A program made the translations under genes and the position numbers. From Bacteroidota bacterium (GTDB lineage: Bacteria; Bacteroidota; Ignavibacteria; Kryptoniales; JAKASW01): a DNA stretch of 64,000 bases. Below are positions 18,554-27,759 of this stretch, one piece after another; positions within the stretch are counted from its first letter, which is position 1, and each line of letters begins with the position of its first letter. The notes beneath the pieces were generated by a model. That model searched no databases, had not been told where the DNA came from, and was given only the letters and a program-made list of their open reading frames with translations. The DNA lies in the NCBI GenBank assembly GCA_021789975.1, contig JAJYIT010000019.1, forward strand, positions 1-64,000, given 5' to 3'.

Positions 18554-20068
18554 TTACTTCAGCAGAAGCATCTTCTTCACCGCGGAGAAGCTCCCTGCGT
18601 GTAGAGAATAAAAGTATACTCCACTCGCGAGCCTCGATGCGTTGAACCTGTACTCATATGTTCCTGCCTGCTGCATCCCGTTGTAAAGTGTCGCCACTTC
18701 CTGACCCAGGACGTTATAGATCCTGAGGGACACCTGACTATTCTTCGGTACTGAATACCTGATTACCGTAGATGGGTTGAACGGATTCGGATAATTCTGG
18801 TCGAGGCTGAAGACAGTCGGCATCACATTCGGCAAGCGAGATATCCCTGTAACAACTGTCACGCTGTCCAGGTAATCGCCGAACATGTTTGCCTGATACC
18901 TTACTACCTGACCAGGACCGGTAGAATCCGGCAGCCATATCTGATGATTGTCGAAATTGTTTGACGTATTCTGTTCGTTCTGCTCGATCAGTCCACCCGA
19001 AAGTACGAATGCGCTGTACATCACCCACAGCTTGTTGACTGAACCTTTCGGGAAGGTGAAAGTACCGGAATATATCGAGTCTCCCGCGACGAGGTCGCCG
19101 TGTGTACCATCGTCATAGAGTCGCAGTGAATGCATCGTATCTGCCCATGCTTGGCCATACAGCCATGACAGCGGCGGCTCACTTCCACCGACAAAGACGC
19201 TGTCGTTTGCAGGGAACGGTTGGCCAGTTACTGCATTCTTTGCTCCGTGCATGTCGACCGACAAAACCACCGTCACTGGAGTCTTGAGCACTCCGGTAAT
19301 ATCATCGAAGAAACGTTCAGGAAGCGTACTGTCTTTTCCGGTGAACGTGTATTCGTAGTTAGCTCCATGAGGACCTTCTTCCCACCCACCGTTAGGCGGT
19401 AGTGGAAAGGCTGTTCTAGTCGTATTGATGAAATATTTCTGACCGAACTGAGACCCAACCGGAGCGATGAGATGAACCGTAGCAGAATAGTGGCCGGGGT
19501 TTAACGGGTTTTCAGTCATCTTTGTACCGGGTCCCCAACCGCCTGGGATAATGTCTCCTCGCAGGTCTACGAAGTCGCCGCTGTCCGGCTGAAAGTATCC
19601 GGTCTGTTCCATCTCAGACATGTTCACCTGGAATGTCCAGTTGGCGGATGCTCCAACAACGCTGTCCTGGTTGAAATAGTACGGACCGACCTGCTGGCCT
19701 CCGGAAACAAGCACGAACCATCGGTTACCGCCTATAGCGTTGGCTGGGACCGTAGATTCCCAGTTGTCGCCACCGTTGTGGGTCTCCACGAACTTGTATC
19801 CTAAGGTGTCACCAATCAAAGAATCAGGCAACGCCATTGTCACGGTGTAGATCGTATCATTTGCGTCCTTCGTCATTAGGCCGGTAAAGCCGCTCCAGCC
19901 ATTGAAGCTGCCGCGTACTTCGACACTATCTGTGTTGATGTTAAACAGTGTGCTCTGAACCTGGACGTTCATCTGGACCTCGAACTTGACAGGGTTCTGA
20001 GCAAAGGCTGCCGGCACTATCATCAATAGCGCCATTGCAAAAGTCACAAGGTATGACCTCTTGTTCAT
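18554..20068 (-). CDS. T9SS-secreted starch-binding-like protein
   Basis: A 504-residue exported protein made of three consecutive beta-sandwich modules that look like CBM20/CBM48-type starch-binding domains: VEVRGSFNGWSGF near the N-terminus, VDLRGDIIPGGWGPGTKM in the middle, and VFVGGSEPPLSW in the third. A type IX sorting domain (LDQNYPNPFNPST) ends it. There is no catalytic motif. The start at 20068 is set by an excellent GGAGGT seven bases before the ATG and by the signal peptide MNKRSYLVTFAMALLMIVPA. It lies 81 bases downstream of the PorV-family gene. The likely role is to hold alpha-glucan at the cell surface, as the SusE/SusF lipoproteins do in Bacteroides, but displayed through T9SS. 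That parallel is inference. Confidence 0.78.
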   Translation of the reverse strand: MNKRSYLVTFAMALLMIVPAAFAQNPVKFEVQMNVQVQSTLFNINTDSVEVRGSFNGWSGFTGLMTKDANDTIYTVTMALPDSLIGDTLGYKFVETHNGGDNWESTVPANAIGGNRWFVLVSGGQQVGPYYFNQDSVVGASANWTFQVNMSEMEQTGYFQPDSGDFVDLRGDIIPGGWGPGTKMTENPLNPGHYSATVHLIAPVGSQFGQKYFINTTRTAFPLPPNGGWEEGPHGANYEYTFTGKDSTLPERFFDDITGVLKTPVTVVLSVDMHGAKNAVTGQPFPANDSVFVGGSEPPLSWLYGQAWADTMHSLRLYDDGTHGDLVAGDSIYSGTFTFPKGSVNKLWVMYSAFVLSGGLIEQNEQNTSNNFDNHQIWLPDSTGPGQVVRYQANMFGDYLDSVTVVTGISRLPNVMPTVFSLDQNYPNPFNPSTVIRYSVPKNSQVSLRIYNVLGQEVATLYNGMQQAGTYEYRFNASRLASGVYFYSLHAGSFSAVKKMLLLK

Positions 20069-20149
20069 TACCTTTACCTCCTTAAGTTGTGTTTTAGTTG
20101 CTGACTTCTTGAAAATGAAAACTGTACCTATCTCCAATTATCACCTCCT

Positions 20150-21157
20150 TCAAATTCCAATGGAAAGCGAAAACTCCTGAATGTTTTTGAGCAATCCGTA
20201 GTTCTCATATGCATAATCAAGTTTCACGATGAGATGCATGCTAGCTTCGTACCTAAATCCGGCGCCAAGGGTCAATCCTTCCTGGCTGTTAGGCATGAAA
20301 AGGGACTTGTATCCTGCTCGCAGGTAAAGAAGTTTATGCCAGGAGTATTGTGCCCCGACGTTCATGCTCTGCAAATTGTCGCTCGGATGCACCGCGTCTG
20401 CTGCCAGAGTCAGTTCGTTGTCGCCAGCCTTGATTACATTCATTGCGAGACCTACCCTAAAAAAAAGCGGGAGGGGGTATGCGTCTGTATAGTATTGCGC
20501 GGGGATATTCTTGTTGTTCCCTTCCATTGAAGGATTTGGATCGTATGCGACCAGCAAGTCAGTTCCACTCATCCGCATGTCGGTGCCGAAATTTGCGATC
20601 TCCATTCCGATCTTAAGATTGTTAAAGGGAGTTATGTAGAGGACCCCTGCGTCCAACGCCCATCCCGTGGCCGACTCATGCCATATGTTCTGCATGATCA
20701 TCTTGGCAGTTCCCCCGATCGAGAATCTGTCGGTCAGGTTTCGTGCATATGTAAGTCCAATTGCCCAGTCGCTCGCGCTCCAAGTCTCTCCGGTCCCGTT
20801 GGGTTGGGCCACGGTTGTCACGAGATCACTTCCGTAGTCGAGCTCAGTCACGCTGAGACCAATCGCATTATCTTCATCAAGCGCTACTACCCCGGCGAAA
20901 TAGTTGAAGCTTGTACCGACCAGGTAGTTCGTGTGTTCAAGGAGCGCCCCAGTCTCGCCGGTTCGCGAGATACCGGCAGGGTTCCAATACAATGCGGAAG
21001 GATCTGTAGCAACCGCGGTGAACGCGCCGCCCATGCCCATAGCAACGGGTCCCGCACCGATACCCAAGAAAGGGGCCGCAGTTGTACCGACTTTGTTCTG
21101 AGCGTATGCCTGCGCTGTTATCAGAACAAGAACTATTGACAAAGCCTTCAACTTCAT
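20150..21157 (-). CDS. PorV/PorQ-family outer-membrane protein
   Basis: A 335-residue predicted beta-barrel with a signal peptide (MKLKALSIVLVLITAQAYA). The N-terminal stretch FLGIGAGPVAMGMGGAFTAVATDPSALYWNPAG, of which GMGGAFTAVATD and YWNPAG are the most telling parts, is the hallmark of the PorV/PorQ (UPF0164) group. PorV shuttles T9SS cargo from the translocon to the attachment complex. The gene sits 12 bases after a 1235-residue exported protein and just before the starch-binding protein gene, so it may be a locus-specific PorV-like partner and not the housekeeping PorV, whose usual neighbours are absent here. It is the right length for the family. Assignment to the family is solid, the specific role is inferred. 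Confidence 0.85.
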   Translation of the reverse strand: MKLKALSIVLVLITAQAYAQNKVGTTAAPFLGIGAGPVAMGMGGAFTAVATDPSALYWNPAGISRTGETGALLEHTNYLVGTSFNYFAGVVALDEDNAIGLSVTELDYGSDLVTTVAQPNGTGETWSASDWAIGLTYARNLTDRFSIGGTAKMIMQNIWHESATGWALDAGVLYITPFNNLKIGMEIANFGTDMRMSGTDLLVAYDPNPSMEGNNKNIPAQYYTDAYPLPLFFRVGLAMNVIKAGDNELTLAADAVHPSDNLQSMNVGAQYSWHKLLYLRAGYKSLFMPNSQEGLTLGAGFRYEASMHLIVKLDYAYENYGLLKNIQEFSLSIGI

Positions 21158-21169
21158 GTGCGTCCTCTT

Positions 21170-24100
21170 CTACTTTATGATTGCAATCTTGCCGAACTTC
21201 TGGCCGTATCCCGGTGCATCCACCATATAGAAGTACACGCCGTATGCGACCGACAAATTTGCATCTGTCGTCAAATCCCAGTTAACGCTACCATTGCCGA
21301 TATCCTGACCCAGCGGCATAGTGAGTTTTTTTACCAACTCGCCGCGTGAAGTGTAGATGTATATCGTGCAGTTCGGCGGGAGATGAATAAAAGAAATCTT
21401 CCGCGTTCCACGTCCGCTGTTGATCCCTATCGGGAGGGGCGGCTCCTGGGTGGTCGCAGCTATATATGGATTGGGAACAACCCTGATGAGACCAAGTTGG
21501 TTCTCGGCAAGTGATTTACTGACAGAATCCGCGTGTGCAGTGAAACTGAAGATGTCCCCTTTTCTGAACGGCTTGTAGGTCAGTATCGAGAAAGCAGCGT
21601 TGTCGTTGGTCGGAAGTTGCAGAGTCGTGTCCTTCCCATTGAACTTCACATACCAACCAAGATTAGGATTACCGTTAGTGTAGCTTGGAATTGTAATTAT
21701 GTCTATGTACTTAACCGGAGGAGACAAGAGCCTGTTGTAAACAACGGCATAGGCAAACTTAGCGTCCTGTCCGGTGGTCAAATCTTTGACTCTGAAGTTC
21801 ACCGGCTGGGCAGGAAGTCCCAGAAGGGGCACGGCCGTGGATGTATCGACAATATTCTGATTGAACTGGATCTGATAATCTGACGGGTCATAGATGAGAT
21901 CACTCGAAGGGAAGACCGCCACTGTGTATGAAGAATACTGTTGTGCCAATGCCGGAGAATTCCAGCCGAAAGCAGAATCTGAGACTGCCAACTGAGTCGA
22001 ATCGTCGGCAATAGTCACTCTCATCCCGTCAAAAAGCGGGGGTTGGCCTGTCGGCTGGATGGCCCCATCACTGATCAGCGTGTCACCATCGGTTACGTCA
22101 ATGACCGAATACGATGTGGTATTGTGAAGGTACGTCACGGGAATCGCAGCCCCGTTCGGTGTGTATGTGATATTGGTGTCGTTGAAAACGACATGAAACA
22201 CATGTCCATCTACATTCCTGAGGGTAAGCGGGTCCACTATTTGGAGGCTTGCCGACCCTGTGCCGTACACCGGATTTTCATGATAGATCGCGCCTCCGTT
22301 AGCCGGCATGTAGCCTGCGACAGGAGCCTGAGGGACGACATACGCAACATTAACATCGGGGTGTGCAACCCCTTCCGCATCAACGCTGACAAACTTCGAA
22401 CATTCAGCAGGGTATATGTTGTCTTTGGCATCGCCTTTTGTAAAGGCAGTCACGGCATAGAAATATCCCTGGCCGTTTTGCAGCCCGCTGTCAACGAATG
22501 TGTGGACGAGTCCTAAACCGTCGCCAAGATAGAAGCGTGGCAACGCTGCAAGTGTCTGCGTTTGCGGAATGAAGTAGCCGGTAATGCCGTCATCAAGACT
22601 GTAAGTTGCTATCGCCTTACCCCCATTTTCGGTGAAACCCGGGCCTGTGGACCTGTAGATCTTGTAACCCTGAAAAGCGTGCTGCAGTGAAGTGTCAGGG
22701 ATGGACGGATCCACGAAGCTCTCTGCAGTACTGTCCCACATCAGGGTGACTTCGTGATCGCCGACAATTGCTACGAGGTGAGGCTTCGGAGGAGCTTTCG
22801 TAAAGTTGTAGTTGTTGTTGTAAATCTCCTGGACAATTTGTTTGTTTGCAAACATCGTGGTACTGTCCTGGCCGAACACGAGCGCAAGGGAGAATCTTTC
22901 TGAATGAAGAGGCGGCATCGGGAAATATCCGGAAGCAAAGGCGAAATTGCCTGCCATGGCAATATCAGGTATGACGTCGAAGTAACCCGGCGTCATGACG
23001 TTCCACATGACCTCGCTGTTGCTCATGTTCGGAGAACCTGCTACTGTGAAATAGCTGAAGCTTGTCAGTCCAAGTTGGTCCGACTCTTCGACGTCGGTTT
23101 GATCGAAATTCGGCTCGCCTAAATTGTCGGTTGGAATTTTATCGCCGACGTAATCGTCGAACTGAGCATTCCAGTTGCCATTCTCATCGCCGGACCAATG
23201 ACTGGCCAACATACCCGGATGCTTCCCGGTAACCGGATCGATGGGTTGACTATAATCAGGCACCCAGCTTGTCACCAGGTGACCCGGCCCGCTGTCCCTT
23301 GCCTTGTCAACCATTGTATTGTTGAGTCCCACACCGGTCATATAATCCTTATATGCCAATGGACGGAGATCTTGCCTGATAACGTTTCCTGACTGATCCT
23401 TAAACACTCTTTCGTAATCGAGATCATGATTTGCGTCGATGAGCCCATTGAGGAGATCGTCATACCCGTCGTTTGGTATCTGCGTTAACGTCTCTCCGTC
23501 ATATATTTTATACGCCTTGCCGAGAGAGTAAACCGTCGCAGTGTCTGTCGGACTTTTCAAAAGAGTATCCAGTTGGACAACCTGCCTCTCATACCTGATC
23601 ACCTGAAAAGGAGTAGTACCGGCCTCCGTGATGATTTCAGGCGTCGGAGTAATCAAGACGATCTCGTTATCCGGCCAGTTAGCATCGCTGCCCACAGAGT
23701 TGATATGAAGGGTACGGCTCGACACATAACTCCTGGTTGCTGAATTGTAGATAAAATCGTTTGACGTGAAAACCGGAGCGCTCGGATCCTCGTTGGAATT
23801 GTTATTATCGATCCCATCGTAAGGATTACCTGGACTTTCGAGGTAAGCGTATCCCACATATCCGACGACGGCCGAAGTTCCGGAGATAAGCTGGCTCAGA
23901 GGGATGTATCCTCTCGCGACGTTGTTGTCGTTTGCCAGCCAACTGTACGCAAGATTATTGTTCAAATCGAAATACGCGACCAAGTCCTGGCAAGGGGTAT
24001 AGTCCCCATTGTTGGCATAGGCGCCGCTGCAAGTACCGATTATAATTCCAAAGTCACTCTTGTCATAAGTAGTCGTGCTTACGTTCGTTATGTCATAGAG

Positions 24101-24877
24101 CCAGAACAGCACATCCTGCGCCTGGATCTGAGACCATTGCAACCCCCGCACGGCGACTGCTATACCGATGCCGTGCCGGTACTTGTTTATGTCGTCAGTC
24201 AATGCATTCACAGTATCACCCGGAGGCGGCATCTGAGTCGAGTCTGGCCAGAACTTGTATCTTGTCCTTTGCTGAACACTATTGTCCTGAGCATCATCCA
24301 TGACGAAGTAGCTTTCTTCATCCGCGTTGAATTGCCCTTTTCCGAAATAGCCGTCCCATAACGATTTTCCCGTCTCGGGATCTTTCCAATCAGGATGGTC
24401 TGCCCATGAACTTGGCCAGCTGTTCGGATCCTGACTCATTGCAACGCTATCCTGGGCAGGGTTCACGTAACCCGGCTCCGGCTCAAATCCCTGAAAGGCG
24501 CCGCTGACGGGATCCACTTTCGTGGTTTGTCCAGTGCGAGGACCGGGCGGTATTTCAACCGCGTGCAAAGTGTCCATCTTACCGTTGCCGAAGTAGTCCG
24601 CAACGGGAAGCTGTACTCCTACCATTGGGCTGACATCACCGATGTAGCTGTCTTTGGATGGATACGGCCAGTACCCGCGAATATCGTTTGCGTTCGTCCC
24701 CGCAATCGACCCATCATTACGAAAGGAGATTGCGACGCGGTTGCCGTTGTGCACTCCGAAGCGAGTGTACAATGCGTTTCCATAATGGGTCTTCGCCCAC
24801 TGGATAAACTCTGGTGATTGACCGAAGGCTGCTCCTGAAATCAGAAGGACAGCGATAGCAGTATAAATTCCCTTCAT
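21170..24877 (-). CDS. Very large exported protein with a divergent C-terminal domain
   Basis: From the ATG at 24877 the product has 1235 residues and a signal peptide (MKGIYTAIAVLLISGAAFGQ). That start leaves 16 bases after the TonB receptor stop; a longer frame would overlap that gene. The central part carries fibronectin-III-like stretches (LVAIVGDHEVTLMWD; YKIYRSTGPGF). The C-terminus lacks NYPNPF but has a related VVPNPYIAA motif, then RKISFIHLPPNCTIYIYT and a final VYFYMVDAPGYGQKFGKIAIIK-like strand, so it looks like a variant sorting domain. The protein is directly between a TonB receptor and a PorV-family barrel. I do not recognise an enzyme in it. A surface glycan-capture subunit partnering the receptor is a reasonable hypothesis, since no SusD is present. 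Confidence 0.75.
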   Translation of the reverse strand: MKGIYTAIAVLLISGAAFGQSPEFIQWAKTHYGNALYTRFGVHNGNRVAISFRNDGSIAGTNANDIRGYWPYPSKDSYIGDVSPMVGVQLPVADYFGNGKMDTLHAVEIPPGPRTGQTTKVDPVSGAFQGFEPEPGYVNPAQDSVAMSQDPNSWPSSWADHPDWKDPETGKSLWDGYFGKGQFNADEESYFVMDDAQDNSVQQRTRYKFWPDSTQMPPPGDTVNALTDDINKYRHGIGIAVAVRGLQWSQIQAQDVLFWLYDITNVSTTTYDKSDFGIIIGTCSGAYANNGDYTPCQDLVAYFDLNNNLAYSWLANDNNVARGYIPLSQLISGTSAVVGYVGYAYLESPGNPYDGIDNNNSNEDPSAPVFTSNDFIYNSATRSYVSSRTLHINSVGSDANWPDNEIVLITPTPEIITEAGTTPFQVIRYERQVVQLDTLLKSPTDTATVYSLGKAYKIYDGETLTQIPNDGYDDLLNGLIDANHDLDYERVFKDQSGNVIRQDLRPLAYKDYMTGVGLNNTMVDKARDSGPGHLVTSWVPDYSQPIDPVTGKHPGMLASHWSGDENGNWNAQFDDYVGDKIPTDNLGEPNFDQTDVEESDQLGLTSFSYFTVAGSPNMSNSEVMWNVMTPGYFDVIPDIAMAGNFAFASGYFPMPPLHSERFSLALVFGQDSTTMFANKQIVQEIYNNNYNFTKAPPKPHLVAIVGDHEVTLMWDSTAESFVDPSIPDTSLQHAFQGYKIYRSTGPGFTENGGKAIATYSLDDGITGYFIPQTQTLAALPRFYLGDGLGLVHTFVDSGLQNGQGYFYAVTAFTKGDAKDNIYPAECSKFVSVDAEGVAHPDVNVAYVVPQAPVAGYMPANGGAIYHENPVYGTGSASLQIVDPLTLRNVDGHVFHVVFNDTNITYTPNGAAIPVTYLHNTTSYSVIDVTDGDTLISDGAIQPTGQPPLFDGMRVTIADDSTQLAVSDSAFGWNSPALAQQYSSYTVAVFPSSDLIYDPSDYQIQFNQNIVDTSTAVPLLGLPAQPVNFRVKDLTTGQDAKFAYAVVYNRLLSPPVKYIDIITIPSYTNGNPNLGWYVKFNGKDTTLQLPTNDNAAFSILTYKPFRKGDIFSFTAHADSVSKSLAENQLGLIRVVPNPYIAATTQEPPLPIGINSGRGTRKISFIHLPPNCTIYIYTSRGELVKKLTMPLGQDIGNGSVNWDLTTDANLSVAYGVYFYMVDAPGYGQKFGKIAIIK

Positions 24878-24893
24878 GACAAACCTTTTCACT

Positions 24894-27755
24894 TTAGAAA
24901 GAGATCTTCGTCCCGATTTCGATTCTTCTCGGAGCCGAATAGAAACTCGGGTTAGTGTAATAATCCTGGATTGATGCGATCCTGTGAGGGGAGTTGGCAT
25001 TTATTAGTGACTGTTCATACAACGAGACGCTTGGAAGCCCGGTGTCGGTGTATACGTTCAGCGGATTCAGAGTATCGAAGATATTATTGATCCGCGCGAA
25101 GATCTGTAAGAAAGAAGTACCACCGAGGCTGAAGTTCTTGTACACCTGTGCATCCAGATTGTAAGTGACCGGTTTCACGGCCGAGTTGTATGCAAGCTCT
25201 CCGACATTAGACACCTGGGCGGGTGTGTAAGGCGTACCACTGCCGAAATTGAAGACCAGGCCGAATCCCCAGTTGCTCGGATTAACGTAGTCGAAAGTCG
25301 CATTGACGGTGTGCTCCTGATCCCAATTAAGCGGGATCAACTGGGTTTCCGGAAGCACTCCACTTGCTACAAGATTTGCTGCAGAGTTTGGGTCGGAGGC
25401 ATCACCCTTGGCGATCTGGAATGTGTAATTAAGGGTAGCAGACCACGAATTCGACAGGCGCTTTTCAAGAGTAACAACAATTCCTCTGACAAATCCGAAG
25501 TCTGTGTTAACATACCTGCTGTATTCACCGGCATTGCCTGTTACAAAGATGATCTCATTCAATGTGCCGGACAGGTTCTTTATATCATTAAAATATCCGG
25601 TAACATCGATTGCTAATTCATTTGTGAGTTGCTGTTCGACCCCCAGCTCACCTTTTGTGGTTTCTTCGGGATTCATGTTCGGGTTTCCAATTATGCCCAG
25701 GAATGTGCTTCCTGCAAGTTGAAGCTTGTACCCCGGACTCTGATAGAGCTGGTCAAACGTAGGCATCTGAAAAAACAGTCCGTAGGAGAAATGTATGATC
25801 CCACGATCGGTTATGGGGAACGCGACTCCTACTCTTGGGCTGAACTGGTATTTATTGGTCGCATTCCTGTACCAGAAAGCCATTCTTCTCTGAAGGGCGA
25901 TCTGATGCTGGTTGGCAAGAGTAACTCCGTTGCCGAGCGGTGCAATGACGCTATCCTGGTACTGCGGCTCGAGAGGTGCATACACATCGGGGTCGGCAGG
26001 GTTCGCCAGCACCCGCCCGTCGGGATGAAACCAGTCGAACCTGACACCGAGGTTAATGATAAGAGATTTGTATTCCATCTTGTCCTGGAGATACGCGGAG
26101 AACTGCTGAGGTTGATGGAAATACATATTGTTATATGGACCTTCCAGGCTCGGCATAACAAAAGGCTCCATGAGGTATGGAGTTGATCCATCTGTCGCCG
26201 GGTCACGTCCGATGTCCTGGGGTCCAATTGCATGAGATAGATCTACGTTGTGAAGAAACAGTCTGTACTGGGTAAACTGCACTCCGGCCTTGATCATGTG
26301 GTGATCAGTAATCTGGCTTGTGATGTCGAACTTGGCGAGGTAAGTATCCGTATTTCGAACATTATTATTCATGTTTATGCCGCCGGAGTAGAAGGTGCCT
26401 TCAGGTTGCTGAAGCACTATCGGCAGGACATATTGCTTATAATTCATAGGGTCCTGTCTCGTAAACAGGTCTGATAAACTGAACGGGTTCGGGTCGTAAT
26501 ACTCACGGTAATCGTTGAAATCGTAGGAGAGATCCAAGGTGAAATACGTTCTACTGCTAAGAGCATCCGTCAAAGAAAGTGTGTTCAAGTATCCCTTCGT
26601 GAAATTGCTGAGTTCACCATTCGGATCGTACTTAAAGTTCCAATCAAAGTCTTTGCCCCGAGAATTGTCAAGTATGTAGTTGTAGGCGATCTGGAATTCC
26701 GGCGAGACCTTGTATGTCAGCTTACCCTGGAGGTAAGCTTCGAGAGAAGGATTCAGCGGCACAATATTGCCATTGCCGGTTTGCTGGATGGTCCACAGTG
26801 CGGGACTGGGGTTTGTCGTGTTTGTAACGTCGCCCACATTGAACTTGTTGAACCCGAAAAAGTCACCTCCGGAGTAATAGTATCGGGCATCGGTGTAGAA
26901 GAAGAGTTTGTTTTTAACGATCGGGCCATCAAGTGAACCTTCGAGCCAATTATCATTGAGAGGGTTTACCGTCTGAAGCCCGTTGAAGATATTGGCATTT
27001 GAAGTGGCATAGCCGCCGGAGTAAGCCGTAACGCTTCCATGAAAATGGTTGCCGCCTGTTTTCGTAGCGATGTTTACGACACCGCTCATTGCCTGACCGT
27101 ATTCGGCATTGAAGGCACCCGTGACGAGCTGCATCTGCTGGATAGCGTTTGTATTAACGTCGATAATGTTTGAACCATCATACGGATTGGTCACCGGGAC
27201 GCCGTCGATCATGTAAGTCACTTCGCCGCCGCGCCCGCCCCTGGCATGCAAGGTTCCGTTCGGACCAGTGTATATTCCCGCTTGCAAGTTGAGGACATCT
27301 TTGAAATTTGTCACCGGTAACGACTCTATCTGCCGACTGTTAACTATCGCGGTCGTAGCCGTCATGTCCTTTTGTACCAACGGTCGTTTTGCCGTGACGA
27401 TTACCGCCTTCGTCGTTACGGCCGACTGATTGAGGTTGAAATCGACATCAGTTGTCAGATCGATGGAGACTTCGTTGTTCTTTATTTCTTCGGACTGGTA
27501 CCCCACGGCACTCGCTCTCAACGAGTAAGTCCCCGGATGAAGATCAAGTATGACATATCTTCCGTTAATGTCCGTTGCTGCCCCCAGGGATGTCCCTTCG
27601 ATGACAACGGTGGCACCGATCAGTGGCTGTTTAGTCGCTGCATCAATTACCTTTCCGGCGATCTTCCCGGTATCGCCGGCGTAAGCTATTCCCGTTGGGA
27701 AGGACAACCAGAAACTCAGAAGGAGAAAAACTGAAAGAGTAGCGATTTTCCGCAT
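24894..27755 (-). CDS. TonB-dependent receptor of the alpha-glucan block
   Basis: A 953-residue outer-membrane receptor. The signal peptide is followed by a carboxypeptidase-regulatory-like domain (GKVIDAATKQPLIGATVVIEG, about 30-115), a plug domain (ESLPVTNFKDVLNLQAGI; MIDGVPVTNPYDG; GVVNIATKTGG, about 130-245) and a 22-strand-type barrel ending in Phe, as usual. Proteins like this import ligands using energy from the TonB-ExbBD complex. It begins 4 bases after the LacI-type regulator and is followed by the 1235-residue exported protein. Its likely substrate is malto- or isomaltooligosaccharide, inferred from the amylase and GH66 genes downstream. It belongs to the Oar-like group more than to classical SusC, and no SusD gene follows. 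Confidence 0.88.
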   Translation of the reverse strand: MRKIATLSVFLLLSFWLSFPTGIAYAGDTGKIAGKVIDAATKQPLIGATVVIEGTSLGAATDINGRYVILDLHPGTYSLRASAVGYQSEEIKNNEVSIDLTTDVDFNLNQSAVTTKAVIVTAKRPLVQKDMTATTAIVNSRQIESLPVTNFKDVLNLQAGIYTGPNGTLHARGGRGGEVTYMIDGVPVTNPYDGSNIIDVNTNAIQQMQLVTGAFNAEYGQAMSGVVNIATKTGGNHFHGSVTAYSGGYATSNANIFNGLQTVNPLNDNWLEGSLDGPIVKNKLFFYTDARYYYSGGDFFGFNKFNVGDVTNTTNPSPALWTIQQTGNGNIVPLNPSLEAYLQGKLTYKVSPEFQIAYNYILDNSRGKDFDWNFKYDPNGELSNFTKGYLNTLSLTDALSSRTYFTLDLSYDFNDYREYYDPNPFSLSDLFTRQDPMNYKQYVLPIVLQQPEGTFYSGGINMNNNVRNTDTYLAKFDITSQITDHHMIKAGVQFTQYRLFLHNVDLSHAIGPQDIGRDPATDGSTPYLMEPFVMPSLEGPYNNMYFHQPQQFSAYLQDKMEYKSLIINLGVRFDWFHPDGRVLANPADPDVYAPLEPQYQDSVIAPLGNGVTLANQHQIALQRRMAFWYRNATNKYQFSPRVGVAFPITDRGIIHFSYGLFFQMPTFDQLYQSPGYKLQLAGSTFLGIIGNPNMNPEETTKGELGVEQQLTNELAIDVTGYFNDIKNLSGTLNEIIFVTGNAGEYSRYVNTDFGFVRGIVVTLEKRLSNSWSATLNYTFQIAKGDASDPNSAANLVASGVLPETQLIPLNWDQEHTVNATFDYVNPSNWGFGLVFNFGSGTPYTPAQVSNVGELAYNSAVKPVTYNLDAQVYKNFSLGGTSFLQIFARINNIFDTLNPLNVYTDTGLPSVSLYEQSLINANSPHRIASIQDYYTNPSFYSAPRRIEIGTKISF

Positions 27756-27759
27756 GCAT

